64,000 nucleotides of DNA from Gammaproteobacteria bacterium (GTDB lineage: Bacteria; Gemmatimonadota; Gemmatimonadetes; Longimicrobiales; Gaopeijiaceae). The stretch is from NCBI GenBank assembly GCA_028821195.1, contig JAPPHB010000082.1, positions 8,308-72,307 of the forward strand, read 5' to 3'. The position numbers and the translations under genes were made by a program. Shown piece by piece: positions 16,340 through 24,916 of the stretch. Numbering within the stretch: position 1 is the stretch's first letter; the number at the start of each line of letters is the position of its first letter. The notes below the pieces were generated by a model that saw only the letters and a program-made list of their open reading frames with translations, did not search any database and was not told the DNA's origin.

Positions 16340-17243
16340 CCGCGGCCTCCCGACCCGACACCAGCGCGAAGACACGTTCGAGATCCCGATCATCGTGAAA
16401 GGGGATCTCAATGCGCCCCTTGCTCCCTCGCTGCCTTCGAACTACGACTCGTGTGCCGAGCGCGGCGCGCAACTCTTCCTGCAACGCGCGCAGCACCGGA
16501 TCCAGTGCTCTCGACTGCCGAGCCCGGCGTTTGCGGTGGTCCGGCGCGTCCTCGTTGCCAGGCGGACGCGTCGGGTTCGTGCGCACGGTCTCCTCCAGCC
16601 TGCGGACGGACCAACCGCCTTCGACCACCATTCGAGCCAACTCGGCGGCCCATTCCTGGTCGTCGACGGCGAGGAGCGCTCGCCCGTGTCCCGGCGTGAG
16701 CTTCTCTTCCCCCAGCAACTGCCGGACTTCGACGGGGAGCTTCAGAAGGCGGAGGATGTTGGTTACCGTGGCCCGGCTCTTCCCGACAGCCAGCGCAATG
16801 TCCTCCTGTGTGCGCTTGAACTTCTCCACAAGCACCTTGTAGCCCTCGGCCTCCTCCAGCGCGCCGAGATTGCGGCGCTGGAGGTTCTCTACAAGCGCCA
16901 GCACAAGCATGGTTTCATCATCCACCTCGCGGACGATTGCCGGCACGTCGCTCCAGCCGAGCCTCGTGACGGCTCGCAGTCGGCGCTCTCCCGCCACCAG
17001 TTCCCAATGCTCCGGTTCCGGCGCGGATCTGACGAGAACGGGCTGAAGCAGTCCGTTGGCGCTGATGGACGCCGCGAGTTCCCGGATTTCCTCCTCCTTG
17101 AACTCACGACGAGGCTGGAAGGGATTGGGACCCACGGAATCCAGGAGCAGGCGTGCGACTTCGCCTTCCACGGGCCGATCGAGATGATCGCCTAGCAGGG
17201 CGCCCAGGCCCCGCCCGAGTCGAGTGTTCGGAGCGACGCTCAT
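16326..17243 (-). CDS. parB: Chromosome partitioning protein ParB
   Basis: 305 residues from the ATG at 17243, which overlaps the parA stop in ATGA. The N-terminal ParB/Sulfiredoxin domain carries the CTP-binding motifs NPFQPRREF and LVAGERRLRAV, plus ALVENLQRRNLGALEEAEGY; the HTH is QEDIALAVGKSRATVTNILRLL; a C-terminal dimerisation domain follows. It loads on parS, and two candidate sites lie 1.4 kb upstream. The frame is open far upstream into parA, but those residues are not ParB-like. Confidence 0.96.
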   Translation of the reverse strand: MSVAPNTRLGRGLGALLGDHLDRPVEGEVARLLLDSVGPNPFQPRREFKEEEIRELAASISANGLLQPVLVRSAPEPEHWELVAGERRLRAVTRLGWSDVPAIVREVDDETMLVLALVENLQRRNLGALEEAEGYKVLVEKFKRTQEDIALAVGKSRATVTNILRLLKLPVEVRQLLGEEKLTPGHGRALLAVDDQEWAAELARMVVEGGWSVRRLEETVRTNPTRPPGNEDAPDHRKRRARQSRALDPVLRALQEELRAALGTRVVVRRQRGSKGRIEIPFHDDRDLERVFALVSGREAADVLE

Positions 17244-18043
17244 GAAGCTGCTCGGGCCCTCGACCTGGTAATCCTGTGCTGCGTTCGCTGAATTACTTCC
17301 CTCGCAAGGCGGAGGTAGTAGCGAGCCCCCGCCGACAGGACGTCGTATACGATGATGGGCTTGCCGAAGCTCGGTGCCTCGGCAAGCCGAACGTTCCTGG
17401 GAATCGCGTTGGTGAAGACCTTGTCCCCAAAGTACTCGCGGGCTTCCCGCGCGACCTGTTTCGAGAGGTTGAGCCGCTTGTCGAACATCGTCAGGAGTAC
17501 GCCCTCGATCTCCAGGCCCGTGTTCAGTCCCCGCTGTACGATCCGCACCGTGTTGAGAAGCTGGCTGAGACCTTCCAGCGCGTAGAACTCGCACTGAATC
17601 GGGATGAGCACGGAGTCGGCCGCCGTGAGCGTGTTGAGCGTCAGGAGTCCCAGCGAGGGGGGACAGTCCACGAGAATGTAGTCGTAATCCTCGCGAATGG
17701 GCTCAAGTGCCGCACGCAGAACGGATTCGCGGGCCTCTAAACCTACCAGTTCGATCTCCGCGCCGGCGAGGTCGCGCGTGGTGCCTACCATGTCCAGATA
17801 GGGGAAGTGAAGCTGACGAACCCTTGATTCCTCGATCGAGCGCCCCCCGATCATGACGTCGTACATGCCGGAGACCTGATCATGGCCCCAGAGGCCCAAT
17901 CCGCTGCTCGCATTGGCCTGTGGATCCATGTCGATGACCAGCGTGCGCTGTTCAGCCACTGCCAACGCAGCTCCCAGGTTGATCGCAGTCGTGGTCTTGC
18001 CTACGCCCCCCTTCTGGTTGGCGATGGTAATGACTCTGGACAT
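17240..18043 (-). CDS. parA: Chromosome partitioning ATPase ParA (Soj)
   Basis: 267 residues, typical for chromosomal ParA. The deviant Walker A is NQKGGVGKTTTAINLGAAL at residues 9-27; Walker A' VIDMDPQANASSGLG; Walker B YILVDCPPSLG. There is no N-terminal HTH, as in chromosomal rather than plasmid type Ia proteins. It forms nucleoid-bound ATP dimers that move ParB-parS. It is four-base coupled to parB. Confidence 0.97.
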   Translation of the reverse strand: MSRVITIANQKGGVGKTTTAINLGAALAVAEQRTLVIDMDPQANASSGLGLWGHDQVSGMYDVMIGGRSIEESRVRQLHFPYLDMVGTTRDLAGAEIELVGLEARESVLRAALEPIREDYDYILVDCPPSLGLLTLNTLTAADSVLIPIQCEFYALEGLSQLLNTVRIVQRGLNTGLEIEGVLLTMFDKRLNLSKQVAREAREYFGDKVFTNAIPRNVRLAEAPSFGKPIIVYDVLSAGARYYLRLAREVIQRTQHRITRSRARAAS

Positions 18044-18077
18044 GGCTAGCCGTGGTCAGCTCTTTCCGGGGCGAGGT

Positions 18078-18086
18078 TTTTCCACA
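18078..18086 (+). promoter_or_regulatory. DnaA box upstream of parA
   Basis: TTTTCCACA, an exact match to the TTWTNCACA consensus, in the 228-base gap between the LAGLIDADG gene and parA. It may place parAB under DnaA influence. A single 9-mer can occur by chance. Confidence 0.4.
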
Positions 18087-18271
18087 ACAAGGGCAGGATT
18101 CCTGGGTCGGACTCGGGATTCGGGGGAAGAGGTCGCACTCGAAAGCTACCTGACCCCCGGTTTGCGGAAAAGGTGGATGTGCGTCGCCGGCATGGGAGTT
18201 TTGCGCCCGATTGCGGGTCATCCTGACATGGCTTGCTGCCCGCTGTCCCCGGTCCGCGCCGGGCAGTGCTC

Positions 18272-18634
18272 CTAGCCCGCGGCGGCATCCGAATCAGGGA
18301 AGTACCGCGCCTTCATCGCCTGGAAGCGGTGGGCGGCCTTTGCATCCAGCTTCTCGTCCAGATACCGGTCCAGCAAGGGAACCAGGTGTTCCCGCAGGAA
18401 GGATCCGCGCGCCATCCACTGGTAGTACTGCCGTCCGCCGTGCCGGTAGGGACCGTACAGCTTCCCACCGGGGAAATGCTCCATGATCCAGTCGAAGAGC
18501 GCCTTGTGGTCGGTGTGCATGCGGAGCGTGACGTGCGGCTGCCGCCCATCTCCACCGAAATGTCCCTCTCCAACGAGGACCCCCACCAGGAACCCGATGT
18601 CGAACTCCCGAGATGCGCCGTGTTTCACCGTCAT
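18272..18634 (-). CDS. Small LAGLIDADG-type domain protein coupled to mnmG
   Basis: 120 residues. The central part reads as a single LAGLIDADG fold: the helix FDIGFLVGVLVGEGHF (GEG replaces the usual DGEG, and the acidic residue is kept), then HVTLRMHTDHKALFDWIM, GGKLYGPYRHGGRQYYQW, and LVPLLDRYLDEKLDAKAAHRFQAM. This matches standalone homing-endonuclease subunits. No intron or intein is visible around it. The ATG at 18634 overlaps the mnmG TGA as ATGA, and the start codon lies at the edge of a parS-like site. It could be a domesticated DNA-binding protein of the origin region; an active nuclease is the alternative. Confidence 0.65.
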   Translation of the reverse strand: MTVKHGASREFDIGFLVGVLVGEGHFGGDGRQPHVTLRMHTDHKALFDWIMEHFPGGKLYGPYRHGGRQYYQWMARGSFLREHLVPLLDRYLDEKLDAKAAHRFQAMKARYFPDSDAAAG

Positions 18635-18695
18635 GTTTCCCGTGAAACACGGTCCGTTCCACGATGTTGTTTCACCGTCATGTTTCCCGTGAAAC
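18622..18695. repeat. 27-nt perfect direct repeat carrying parS-like sites
   Basis: The same 27 bases occur at 18622-18648 and 18669-18695, 47 bases apart. Each begins with GTTTCAC and ends in a parS-like palindrome. Because 47 is not a multiple of three, one copy encodes FTGNMTVK in the mnmG frame and the other encodes the same peptide across the start of the downstream gene. Confidence 0.9.
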
Positions 18696-20571
18696 GTTCT
18701 GGAGCGACGCCCCCCTGCTTCCGGATCTCCATGACGAGGTTCTGAAGGTCTGCCGGCGAGACACCCGAGACCCTCGAGGCCTGCGCCAGTGTGGCCGGTC
18801 GTACCTGATCGAGCTTTTCGCGGGCTTCGTGCGACAGCGTCACCAATCCTTCGTACACGATGTCCTGCGGGATGCGGAATGCCGCACGCGCCCGAAGGGC
18901 GGCCGCTCGATCCCGCTCGCGCTGCACATATCCCGTGTACTTCAGGTCGACCTCGACAGCCAGCAGCGCCTCCTCCCAACCCTCGTCAACAAACGACGCA
19001 TTTGCCGCCCGAATCAGCGCGTCCGAACTCACCTCCGGTCTTCTCAACAACTCCACCGCTCGTGCGGGAGTGCGCAATGGGCTCGATCCCGCTTCCGCCA
19101 AAGCGTCGTTAACCTGCTCGGGCTTCAGGCGCGTCGATCGAAACCACTCGATCAGACGTCCTTCCGTTTCCAGGCGTTCTTCAAGCACCCGGATCTGGCT
19201 GGGCGATAACAGACCCCTTGCGCGCGCGATCGGTCCCAGGCGCGAGAGCGCGTTGTCCTGGCGGAGCAGCAGCCGAAACTCCGCACGCGAGGTGAAGAGT
19301 CGATAGGGTTCATCAACCCCCTTGGTGACAAGGTCGTCGATCAGCACGCCAATGTACGCCTGGTCGCGCTCCAGAATGAAGGGTGCCTCCCCCAGGGCGG
19401 CCAGGCCGGCGTTTGCACCGGCCACCAACCCCTGCCCGGCGGCTTCTTCGTAGCCGGTCGTGCCGTTGATCTGCCCGGCGAAGAAGAGCCCGTCTATCGA
19501 TTTCACCTCCAGCGTGTGTCTCAGCTGATGAGGAAGGAAGTAGTCGTACTCGATCGCGTACCCGCTTCGGGTCATGCGCACCTGCTCCAATCCCGGCAGG
19601 CTCCGCAGGAACCGGAGTTGCACTTCCGGAGGCAAGGAGGTCGACAACCCGTTCACATAGAGTTCGGTCGTGTCCAACCCCTCAGGCTCCAGAAACACCT
19701 GGTGCCCCCGTGCGTCCGGAAACCGGACGATCTTGTCTTCGATAGACGGGCAGTACCGCGGCCCCCGGCCCGCGATGGACCCACCGAACCGCGCGCTCCG
19801 CTCGAGGTTTTCCTGCACGATGTCCCGGAGTTCCTTCCCCGTCCACGTAATCCAGCAGGGACGCTGGCCCGGAAACTCCTCGCGCACAAACGCCGAGAAG
19901 CGAACCCCGGGCTCCGACGGCTGCTCCTCCAGCTTGCCGTAGTCCACGGACCGGCCATCGATGCGGGGCGGCGTACCCGTCTTGAAACGCGCCACCTCCA
20001 ACTGGCGACCCTCGAGCGCACAGGCCAGCTCGACCGAGGCCTCTTCTCCGGCGCGCCCTCCCTCCACCCCGGCCCCCAGGCCGACATGAATGCGGCCCCG
20101 AAGAAATGTCCCTGTCGTGATGACCACGGCCGGGGCACTGAACTCGAGTCCGGTGCGCGTGCGCACGCCGGCAATCCGGTCGCCCCGAAGCACGAGATCG
20201 GAAACCATGTCCTGAAAGAGGTCCAGCGTCGACAGCTCTTCCAGCACCCGCCGCACCGCCAGCGAATACAGGGTCCGATCGCACTGCGCGCGCGGACCCC
20301 ACACGGCCGGCCCCTTGGAGCGGTTGAGCATGCGAAAGTGAATGCGCGCCGCGTCCGTGGCCCGTCCCATGACCCCGCCGAGCGCGTCGACCTCGCGCGC
20401 AACGACGCCCTTCGCAATGCCTCCGATCGCGGGATTGCAGCTCATCTGACCGATGCGCGCAAGGTCCGGGGTGATCAGCAGAACCCGGATTCCGAGGCGT
20501 GCGGCTGCCGCCGCTGCCTCCGCCCCCGCGTGGCCTCCGCCTACAACAATGACGTCGTACGTTCTATCCAC
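18631..20571 (-). CDS. mnmG: tRNA uridine-5-carboxymethylaminomethyl(34) synthesis enzyme MnmG (GidA)
   Basis: 646 residues from a GTG at 20571 giving the family start DRTYDVIVVGGGHAGAEAA (FAD dinucleotide motif). PAIGGIAKGVVAREVDALGG, RIHFRMLNRSKGPAVWGPRAQCDR and the C-terminal helical region YVQRERDRAA are present. With MnmE it modifies the tRNA wobble uridine. The protein ends in an atypical tail of about 20 residues (FTGNMTVK..., VSRET) encoded by two copies of a parS-containing direct repeat, so the normal end has probably been extended. Confidence 0.95.
   Translation of the reverse strand: MDRTYDVIVVGGGHAGAEAAAAAARLGIRVLLITPDLARIGQMSCNPAIGGIAKGVVAREVDALGGVMGRATDAARIHFRMLNRSKGPAVWGPRAQCDRTLYSLAVRRVLEELSTLDLFQDMVSDLVLRGDRIAGVRTRTGLEFSAPAVVITTGTFLRGRIHVGLGAGVEGGRAGEEASVELACALEGRQLEVARFKTGTPPRIDGRSVDYGKLEEQPSEPGVRFSAFVREEFPGQRPCWITWTGKELRDIVQENLERSARFGGSIAGRGPRYCPSIEDKIVRFPDARGHQVFLEPEGLDTTELYVNGLSTSLPPEVQLRFLRSLPGLEQVRMTRSGYAIEYDYFLPHQLRHTLEVKSIDGLFFAGQINGTTGYEEAAGQGLVAGANAGLAALGEAPFILERDQAYIGVLIDDLVTKGVDEPYRLFTSRAEFRLLLRQDNALSRLGPIARARGLLSPSQIRVLEERLETEGRLIEWFRSTRLKPEQVNDALAEAGSSPLRTPARAVELLRRPEVSSDALIRAANASFVDEGWEEALLAVEVDLKYTGYVQRERDRAAALRARAAFRIPQDIVYEGLVTLSHEAREKLDQVRPATLAQASRVSGVSPADLQNLVMEIRKQGGVAPERFTGNMTVKQHRGTDRVSRET
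18634..18649. promoter_or_regulatory. parS-like site 1
   Basis: TGTTTCCCGTGAAACA differs from the common bacterial parS palindrome TGTTTCACGTGAAACA at one position. It lies 600 bases from parA, where parS is usually found. It includes the first base of the LAGLIDADG gene's start codon. Confidence 0.75.
18681..18696. promoter_or_regulatory. parS-like site 2
   Basis: TGTTTCCCGTGAAACG, two mismatches from the parS consensus, within the mnmG 3' end. It shares the same non-consensus C with site 1, so either the local ParB prefers this variant or the pair arose by duplication. Confidence 0.65.
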
Positions 20572-20621
20572 GATCTGCAATCCGCGCTTCCCGCACCGTC
20601 CGCCGGAGCGGCCTGACACGT

Positions 20622-20630
20622 ATTATAACA
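20622..20630 (-). promoter_or_regulatory. Extended -10 promoter for mnmG
   Basis: TGTTATAAT on the minus strand: a perfect TATAAT with the upstream TGN extension, in an unusually AT-rich patch 51 bases before the mnmG GTG. No good -35 is needed for this class. It gives mnmG and the genes after it a start independent of mnmE. Confidence 0.65.
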
Positions 20631-20704
20631 TCAACTATCACAATCACTTACCTAGTTCGCACAAGCCCGTACAGTCGTCTCTCGCCGTGCCTTCCGTGAC
20701 GTCC

Positions 20705-22195
20705 CTACTTGCCGATGCAGAAGTCGCGGAACACCCGGTCGAGTACCTCATCCAGGGTAACGATCCCAAGGATATCCTCCAGGGCCGTCTCCGCCGGCCT
20801 CAGATGGGTTGCGGCCACTTCAGCCGGAATCCCGTTCGCCAGGGCGCGTTCAAACGCACTCAGTTCCTCTACCGCTCGTTCGAGGGCGCGTCGGTGCCGC
20901 CTGCGGGTCACGACCGGCGTGTCTGCGTTTGCCTGGACCAGTCCTCCGAAGACCATCCCCGGCAGGACCCTGCCCAGCTCCTCCAGTCCCTCCCCCGTGA
21001 CCACGGAGGTGGCGATCCGCCGAGGCAGGGCTTCGCTTCGACCGGTAGCGGCCGTGAGGGGGCGACCCCGCTGGCCGGCTTTCGCAATGCCGACCCGGTC
21101 CGATCCGGCTTCCGATCCGGAATACCCGTTCTTGCCGGCGTCCACGTACTTGCGCGTGGCGCCGTTGTCCCGCCGGGCCAGATCGGCCTTGGTTTCCAGA
21201 ACCAGAAACGGGCAATCACATGCCCCCAGAAACTCCGAATCCGCCTCGGACACCCCTTCGCCCTTTTCTGCGCAATACAGCACCAGGTCCGCCCGCGCCA
21301 GATAGCGGCGGGCAACCTCGATCCCCAGTGCTTCGACGCGCTCCCCGGTTTCCCGGAGCCCGGCGGTATCCACAAGCCGGAATGGATACCCACTCAAGGA
21401 CACGGTTGCCTCAAGCGCGTCTCGCGTCGTCCCCGGCACTTCGGTGACGATGGCACGTTCGTATCCCACTAACGCGTTGAAAATACTTGACTTACCGGAG
21501 TTGGGGCGTCCGGCCAGGACGGTCAGCGCGCCCTCCCTTAGCAGCTCCCCCTCCGGTGCCGTGGCCAGCACGCCCTCCAGCCGCAGACGCACCTCCCGCG
21601 CCTCGCGGGCTACTGACTCGAGGCTCGTTGGGGGCTCGTCCTCATCCGGAAAGTCCAGATGGTGGACGAGCAGTGCCTCCAGCGTGACCAGGGACTCGCG
21701 CGCCGCGGTCATCCTGGCCGACAGCCCACGCTCCATCTGATGCACGGCCACCCGGTGCAGCGCCCGGCTGCGCCCGCCCACCAGATCGCACACGGCTTCC
21801 GCCTGTAGCAGATCCATCTTCCCGTTCAGGTAGGCCCGCCGGGTGAATTCTCCGGGTTCCGCCATGCGGGCGCCTGCTTCGAGCGCGTGTTCCACGAGGA
21901 GGCCCGGGATGAGATATCCGCCGTGGCAGGAGATCTCCACCATGTCCTCTCCGGTGTAGCTGGCAGGCGCCGGATAGCTGGTGACGATTCCCCGGTCCAG
22001 GAGCTCTCCGGACTCCGGGTCGTGCAGTCCCGCCAGCATCGCTCGCCGATGCCCGGGGGCACGAAGATCCGGCGCAAGCGCGCTTCTGAGGGAAAAGGCG
22101 CCCGGCCCGGAGATGCGCACCACTGCGAGGGCGCCGGGCCCCGGCGGGGTGGCCGCTGCAACGATGGTGTCCGTCAATCCTGCTCCCTGTACCAC
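20705..22195 (-). CDS. mnmE: tRNA modification GTPase MnmE (TrmE)
   Basis: 496 residues. N-terminal formyl-THF-binding domain (DTIVAAATPPGPGALAVVRISG), helical domain, G domain with GRPNSGKSSIFNALVG (P-loop), DTAGLRE and TKAD, and the C-terminal CIGK that delivers the catalytic cysteine. Between TKAD and the next G motif (SVVTGEGLEEL) there is an insertion of roughly 40 residues rich in Gly, Ser and Arg, not usual in the family. It works with MnmG, encoded next. Confidence 0.95.
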   Translation of the reverse strand: MVQGAGLTDTIVAAATPPGPGALAVVRISGPGAFSLRSALAPDLRAPGHRRAMLAGLHDPESGELLDRGIVTSYPAPASYTGEDMVEISCHGGYLIPGLLVEHALEAGARMAEPGEFTRRAYLNGKMDLLQAEAVCDLVGGRSRALHRVAVHQMERGLSARMTAARESLVTLEALLVHHLDFPDEDEPPTSLESVAREAREVRLRLEGVLATAPEGELLREGALTVLAGRPNSGKSSIFNALVGYERAIVTEVPGTTRDALEATVSLSGYPFRLVDTAGLRETGERVEALGIEVARRYLARADLVLYCAEKGEGVSEADSEFLGACDCPFLVLETKADLARRDNGATRKYVDAGKNGYSGSEAGSDRVGIAKAGQRGRPLTAATGRSEALPRRIATSVVTGEGLEELGRVLPGMVFGGLVQANADTPVVTRRRHRRALERAVEELSAFERALANGIPAEVAATHLRPAETALEDILGIVTLDEVLDRVFRDFCIGK

Positions 22196-22219
22196 GCCTG
22201 GCCGGCAAGCGCCTCCGGC

Positions 22220-23890
22220 CTAGGATGCCTTGTTCTTCGCCTTCTGCCGCTCCCTCGCGATCCAGTACTGCTGGGGCAACGTGGCGATGTTGGCCGTCGC
22301 ATAGTAGAGGTTCAGCCCCGAGGCCAACTGGAAGAAGATGAAGACCATGAAGATCGGCATGAACCACAGCATCATCTTCATCTGGGGGTTCACCTGATCC
22401 ATCGTACGCATGCTCACCCACTGCAGCAGGAACATGGATACGCCCAGGAAGACGGGAAGCAGGTAAAGGGGATCCGGGGCGGAGAGATCGGGGAGCCAGA
22501 GGAAGGAGACGCCGCGAAGCTCGATGGTGTTCTGGAAGACGAAGAAGAGCGTGATGAGCACCGGGAAGGGGATGAGCATGGGAACGCATCCGGCCAGCGG
22601 ATTGAATCCGTGTTCCCTGTACAGCTTCATCATCTCCTTCTGCTGCCGTTCCGGGTCGTTCTTGTACTTGGCCTGGATTTCCTTGACCATGGGCGCGACC
22701 GCGGTGTTCCTCAACTGCGCGCGCATGGCCTTCTGGTTCAGCGGAAAAAGCACCACGCGCATCATGACCCCGAACAGGATCAACACCCATCCATAGCCCC
22801 AGCCCAACTGGTTGTGCAGGTAGATGAGGATGGTGGTGATGATCGCTGCGAACGGCTGGATGACGGGCCGCAGCCACCTCCAGCCGACCGGGTTTACATC
22901 CTCCAGGTCGCCGCCGATCGCCCTCAGCCGGGTGAAGTCCTGCGGCCCCAGGTAGACCCGGTAGGCGAATGAATCGTCGGGCAGGAGGCTCTGCGCCGCG
23001 GTTACCGATACCCGCGGCTCTTCCCCGCCGTACAGGTCGACCGGGCGCCGCGCGAACACCCCGCCCAGGAAACGCTCCGTCTCCCGGTCCTCCCCGGCCA
23101 GCAGGGCCGCCAGGAAATACTTGCTCTTGAGCGCCACCCACAGCAGCGGACCGTCCTCGACCCGATCCTCTTCGAAATTCCTGAGCGGCCGCTGCCGGAT
23201 GCCGTCCTGGGTATGGTTGACCACGTAGGCCAGCGCCTGTTCATCATCCGCGGGGCGCGCTTCGTTGAACGCCAGTCCCTGGCCCAGGTCGGTGAGCAGA
23301 AGACCCCGATCAACCCCGAGCACGCGCCCGCGGACGTCGATCAGGTACGAGTCGGGATCGAAACGGTAGTGAATCTCGAAACCGGTCCGCCCGTCTGGAC
23401 TGCGGAAGGTGAAGCTCAACTCCTGCGGGTCATCTCCCTCGACCAGCGCAAGTCCTTCCGCGGGAGACACTTCGAACGGCACCACGGAGAAGTCGAGGGT
23501 GTCTCCGGCGACCGCGACCCGGCTGCCCAGCGCGCCCGGCCCGTTGCGCAGGAGAAGCTGTACGGGACCGTCGTCGTCCGCGAACGATCTGAATCCCGGC
23601 AGCATCGCGGAATGGAGTTGTGCCCCGTAGTTGCTGAACTCGAATTCGTAGAGCGGCCCCCGGACGCGGATCCGGCGCTCCGGCACTACCGGCGGATCCG
23701 GCGCCGCGGTCGCGGTCCCGCTGCTCGGCGAGACCGCAGGCTCAGTCGGCTCCGCCGGTTCGGGCTCGCCCTCCACGGCTGAGGGAACCGGCGCCTCCGG
23801 GGCGGGGGGAGGCGGAAAAAGCACGTTGGTTCCGAACAGGACGCCGACCATCAGAAAGATGGCGAGGACGAAGCGCAGTTCCGGCCTCAT
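22220..23890 (-). CDS. yidC: Membrane protein insertase YidC
   Basis: 556 residues. N-terminal signal-anchor, Pro/Glu-rich linker, large periplasmic beta domain (about 80-330) as in Gram-negative YidC, and the conserved five-helix core starting at [28 protein letters not shown], with the hydrophilic-groove Arg, and [22 protein letters not shown]. It inserts membrane proteins with or without SecYEG. Its ATG overlaps the yidD stop as ATGA. Confidence 0.96.
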   Translation of the reverse strand: MRPELRFVLAIFLMVGVLFGTNVLFPPPPAPEAPVPSAVEGEPEPAEPTEPAVSPSSGTATAAPDPPVVPERRIRVRGPLYEFEFSNYGAQLHSAMLPGFRSFADDDGPVQLLLRNGPGALGSRVAVAGDTLDFSVVPFEVSPAEGLALVEGDDPQELSFTFRSPDGRTGFEIHYRFDPDSYLIDVRGRVLGVDRGLLLTDLGQGLAFNEARPADDEQALAYVVNHTQDGIRQRPLRNFEEDRVEDGPLLWVALKSKYFLAALLAGEDRETERFLGGVFARRPVDLYGGEEPRVSVTAAQSLLPDDSFAYRVYLGPQDFTRLRAIGGDLEDVNPVGWRWLRPVIQPFAAIITTILIYLHNQLGWGYGWVLILFGVMMRVVLFPLNQKAMRAQLRNTAVAPMVKEIQAKYKNDPERQQKEMMKLYREHGFNPLAGCVPMLIPFPVLITLFFVFQNTIELRGVSFLWLPDLSAPDPLYLLPVFLGVSMFLLQWVSMRTMDQVNPQMKMMLWFMPIFMVFIFFQLASGLNLYYATANIATLPQQYWIARERQKAKNKAS

Positions 23891-24099
23891 CGCAGGTGTC
23901 CCCGAGGCACCGGATCAAACCCCTTCCCGCCAAGGGGATGGCACCGGCAGAGCCGCCGCAGCGTCAGCCAGCAGCCGCGCGGGGTTCCGTGCCGCTCGAG
24001 CGCTTCCAGTGCGTAGGCCGAACAACTGGGCACGAACCGACAGGCAGGCGGCGTCAACGGAGAGATGGCCGCGCGATAGAATCGAATGCCGCTCAGCAA
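23887..24099 (-). CDS. yidD: Membrane protein insertion efficiency factor YidD
   Basis: About 70 residues: [34 protein letters not shown]...[18 protein letters not shown], the full YidD pattern with its cysteines. The start is a TTG at 24099, or a CTG three codons earlier, next to the rnpA stop. It is part of the rpmH-rnpA-yidD-yidC run. Confidence 0.93.
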   Translation of the reverse strand: MLSGIRFYRAAISPLTPPACRFVPSCSAYALEALERHGTPRGCWLTLRRLCRCHPLGGKGFDPVPRGHLR

Positions 24100-24104
24100 G
24101 AACT

Positions 24105-24434
24105 TCAGAGTAGCTCCTCGGTCAGCTTTACCAGTTGATTCCTGAGCTGCTGGAACGACACGAGGTACGCCTCCCGTCTGGCCCTGACCAGGAAGTCCAG
24201 ATCCCGAGGGTGGGTGTCCAGCCGCGGCAGCACTTCGAGTCGCCCGATCTCACGCAGTCGGCGCCTCAGCCGGTTGCGATCCACGATGGTGTGGCCGTGT
24301 TTTGGCACGATCGCGCCGAAGCGTGCACAAGATGTGGGGGAAGCCGCGAGGAAGACATCGAGTTCGGATGTCCTCCTTCGCTTCCCCCGCCTCAACAGGC
24401 CACGGATTTCGCCCGAACGCCGAATTCGTCTCAC
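24105..24434 (-). CDS. rnpA: Ribonuclease P protein component
   Basis: 109 residues from a GTG at 24434 ([21 protein letters not shown]). The RNR signature [14 protein letters not shown] is clear, followed by [12 protein letters not shown]. It binds RNase P RNA to mature the 5' ends of tRNAs. No ribosome site precedes the GTG. The same frame stays open upstream through the whole of rpmH to an ATG at 24668, so a longer 187-residue form enclosing rpmH, as known in Thermus, is possible. Confidence 0.88.
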   Translation of the reverse strand: MRRIRRSGEIRGLLRRGKRRRTSELDVFLAASPTSCARFGAIVPKHGHTIVDRNRLRRRLREIGRLEVLPRLDTHPRDLDFLVRARREAYLVSFQQLRNQLVKLTEELL

Positions 24435-24487
24435 GGGAGGGAAGCATACTTCGGTTGGAGGCCCCGGCTCGGCGGCGGCTGCGCCGT

Positions 24488-24637
24488 CTACTTCGAGCCG
24501 ACCTCCACGACCAGCCGGCGGCGCCCCTTCCTCCTCCGCCTCGACAGCGTCTTGCGCCCTGCCCGAGTGCTCATTCGGGCGCGGAATCCGTGGGTGTTCT
24601 TTCTCTTTCGGTTCCGTGGTCTGTATGTCGGTTTCAT
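24488..24637 (-). CDS. rpmH: 50S ribosomal protein L34
   Basis: 49 residues, beginning [19 protein letters not shown] and continuing with [19 protein letters not shown], an unmistakable L34. It lies between rnpA and dnaA as in most bacteria. No Shine-Dalgarno is seen before the ATG. Confidence 0.97.
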   Translation of the reverse strand: MKPTYRPRNRKRKNTHGFRARMSTRAGRKTLSRRRRKGRRRLVVEVGSK

Positions 24638-24814
24638 GAGGAACGGTCGTGAAGGGAACCACCCGCATCCTGTCGACCCCTGGGTACGGGCCGGCAGACG
24701 AACGCGGGACGGGCGAGGAACCTACCGGAAATCGGCGGGGGCCGTCAACCCCGCCGCGCCGTGCCATGCGCGCTCGGGCACCGTCGCCCTGGGGCGCAGG
24801 CCCGTCATCGGCGA

Positions 24815-24828
24815 TTGACTTTTCCACA
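24815..24828 (+). promoter_or_regulatory. DnaA box overlapping a -35 element before dnaA
   Basis: TTGACT (24815-24820) runs into TTTTCCACA (24820-24828), a consensus DnaA box, about 90 bases before the dnaA ATG. The arrangement suggests autoregulation of dnaA. A weak -10 (GATACC, 24836-24841) follows at short spacing. Confidence 0.55.
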
Positions 24829-24916
24829 CCCCCGGGATACCGTTGCATCCTTCGCTGCCCCGGGGGCTCTCCGCGCAAGCCCCGGCCCTTGATTCTCCTC
24901 CCCCAGTCCTTCCTCG

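Noticed and set aside
18272-18634. Intein or group I intron in mnmG
   Set aside because: mnmG is continuous and complete; the LAGLIDADG gene lies after its stop.
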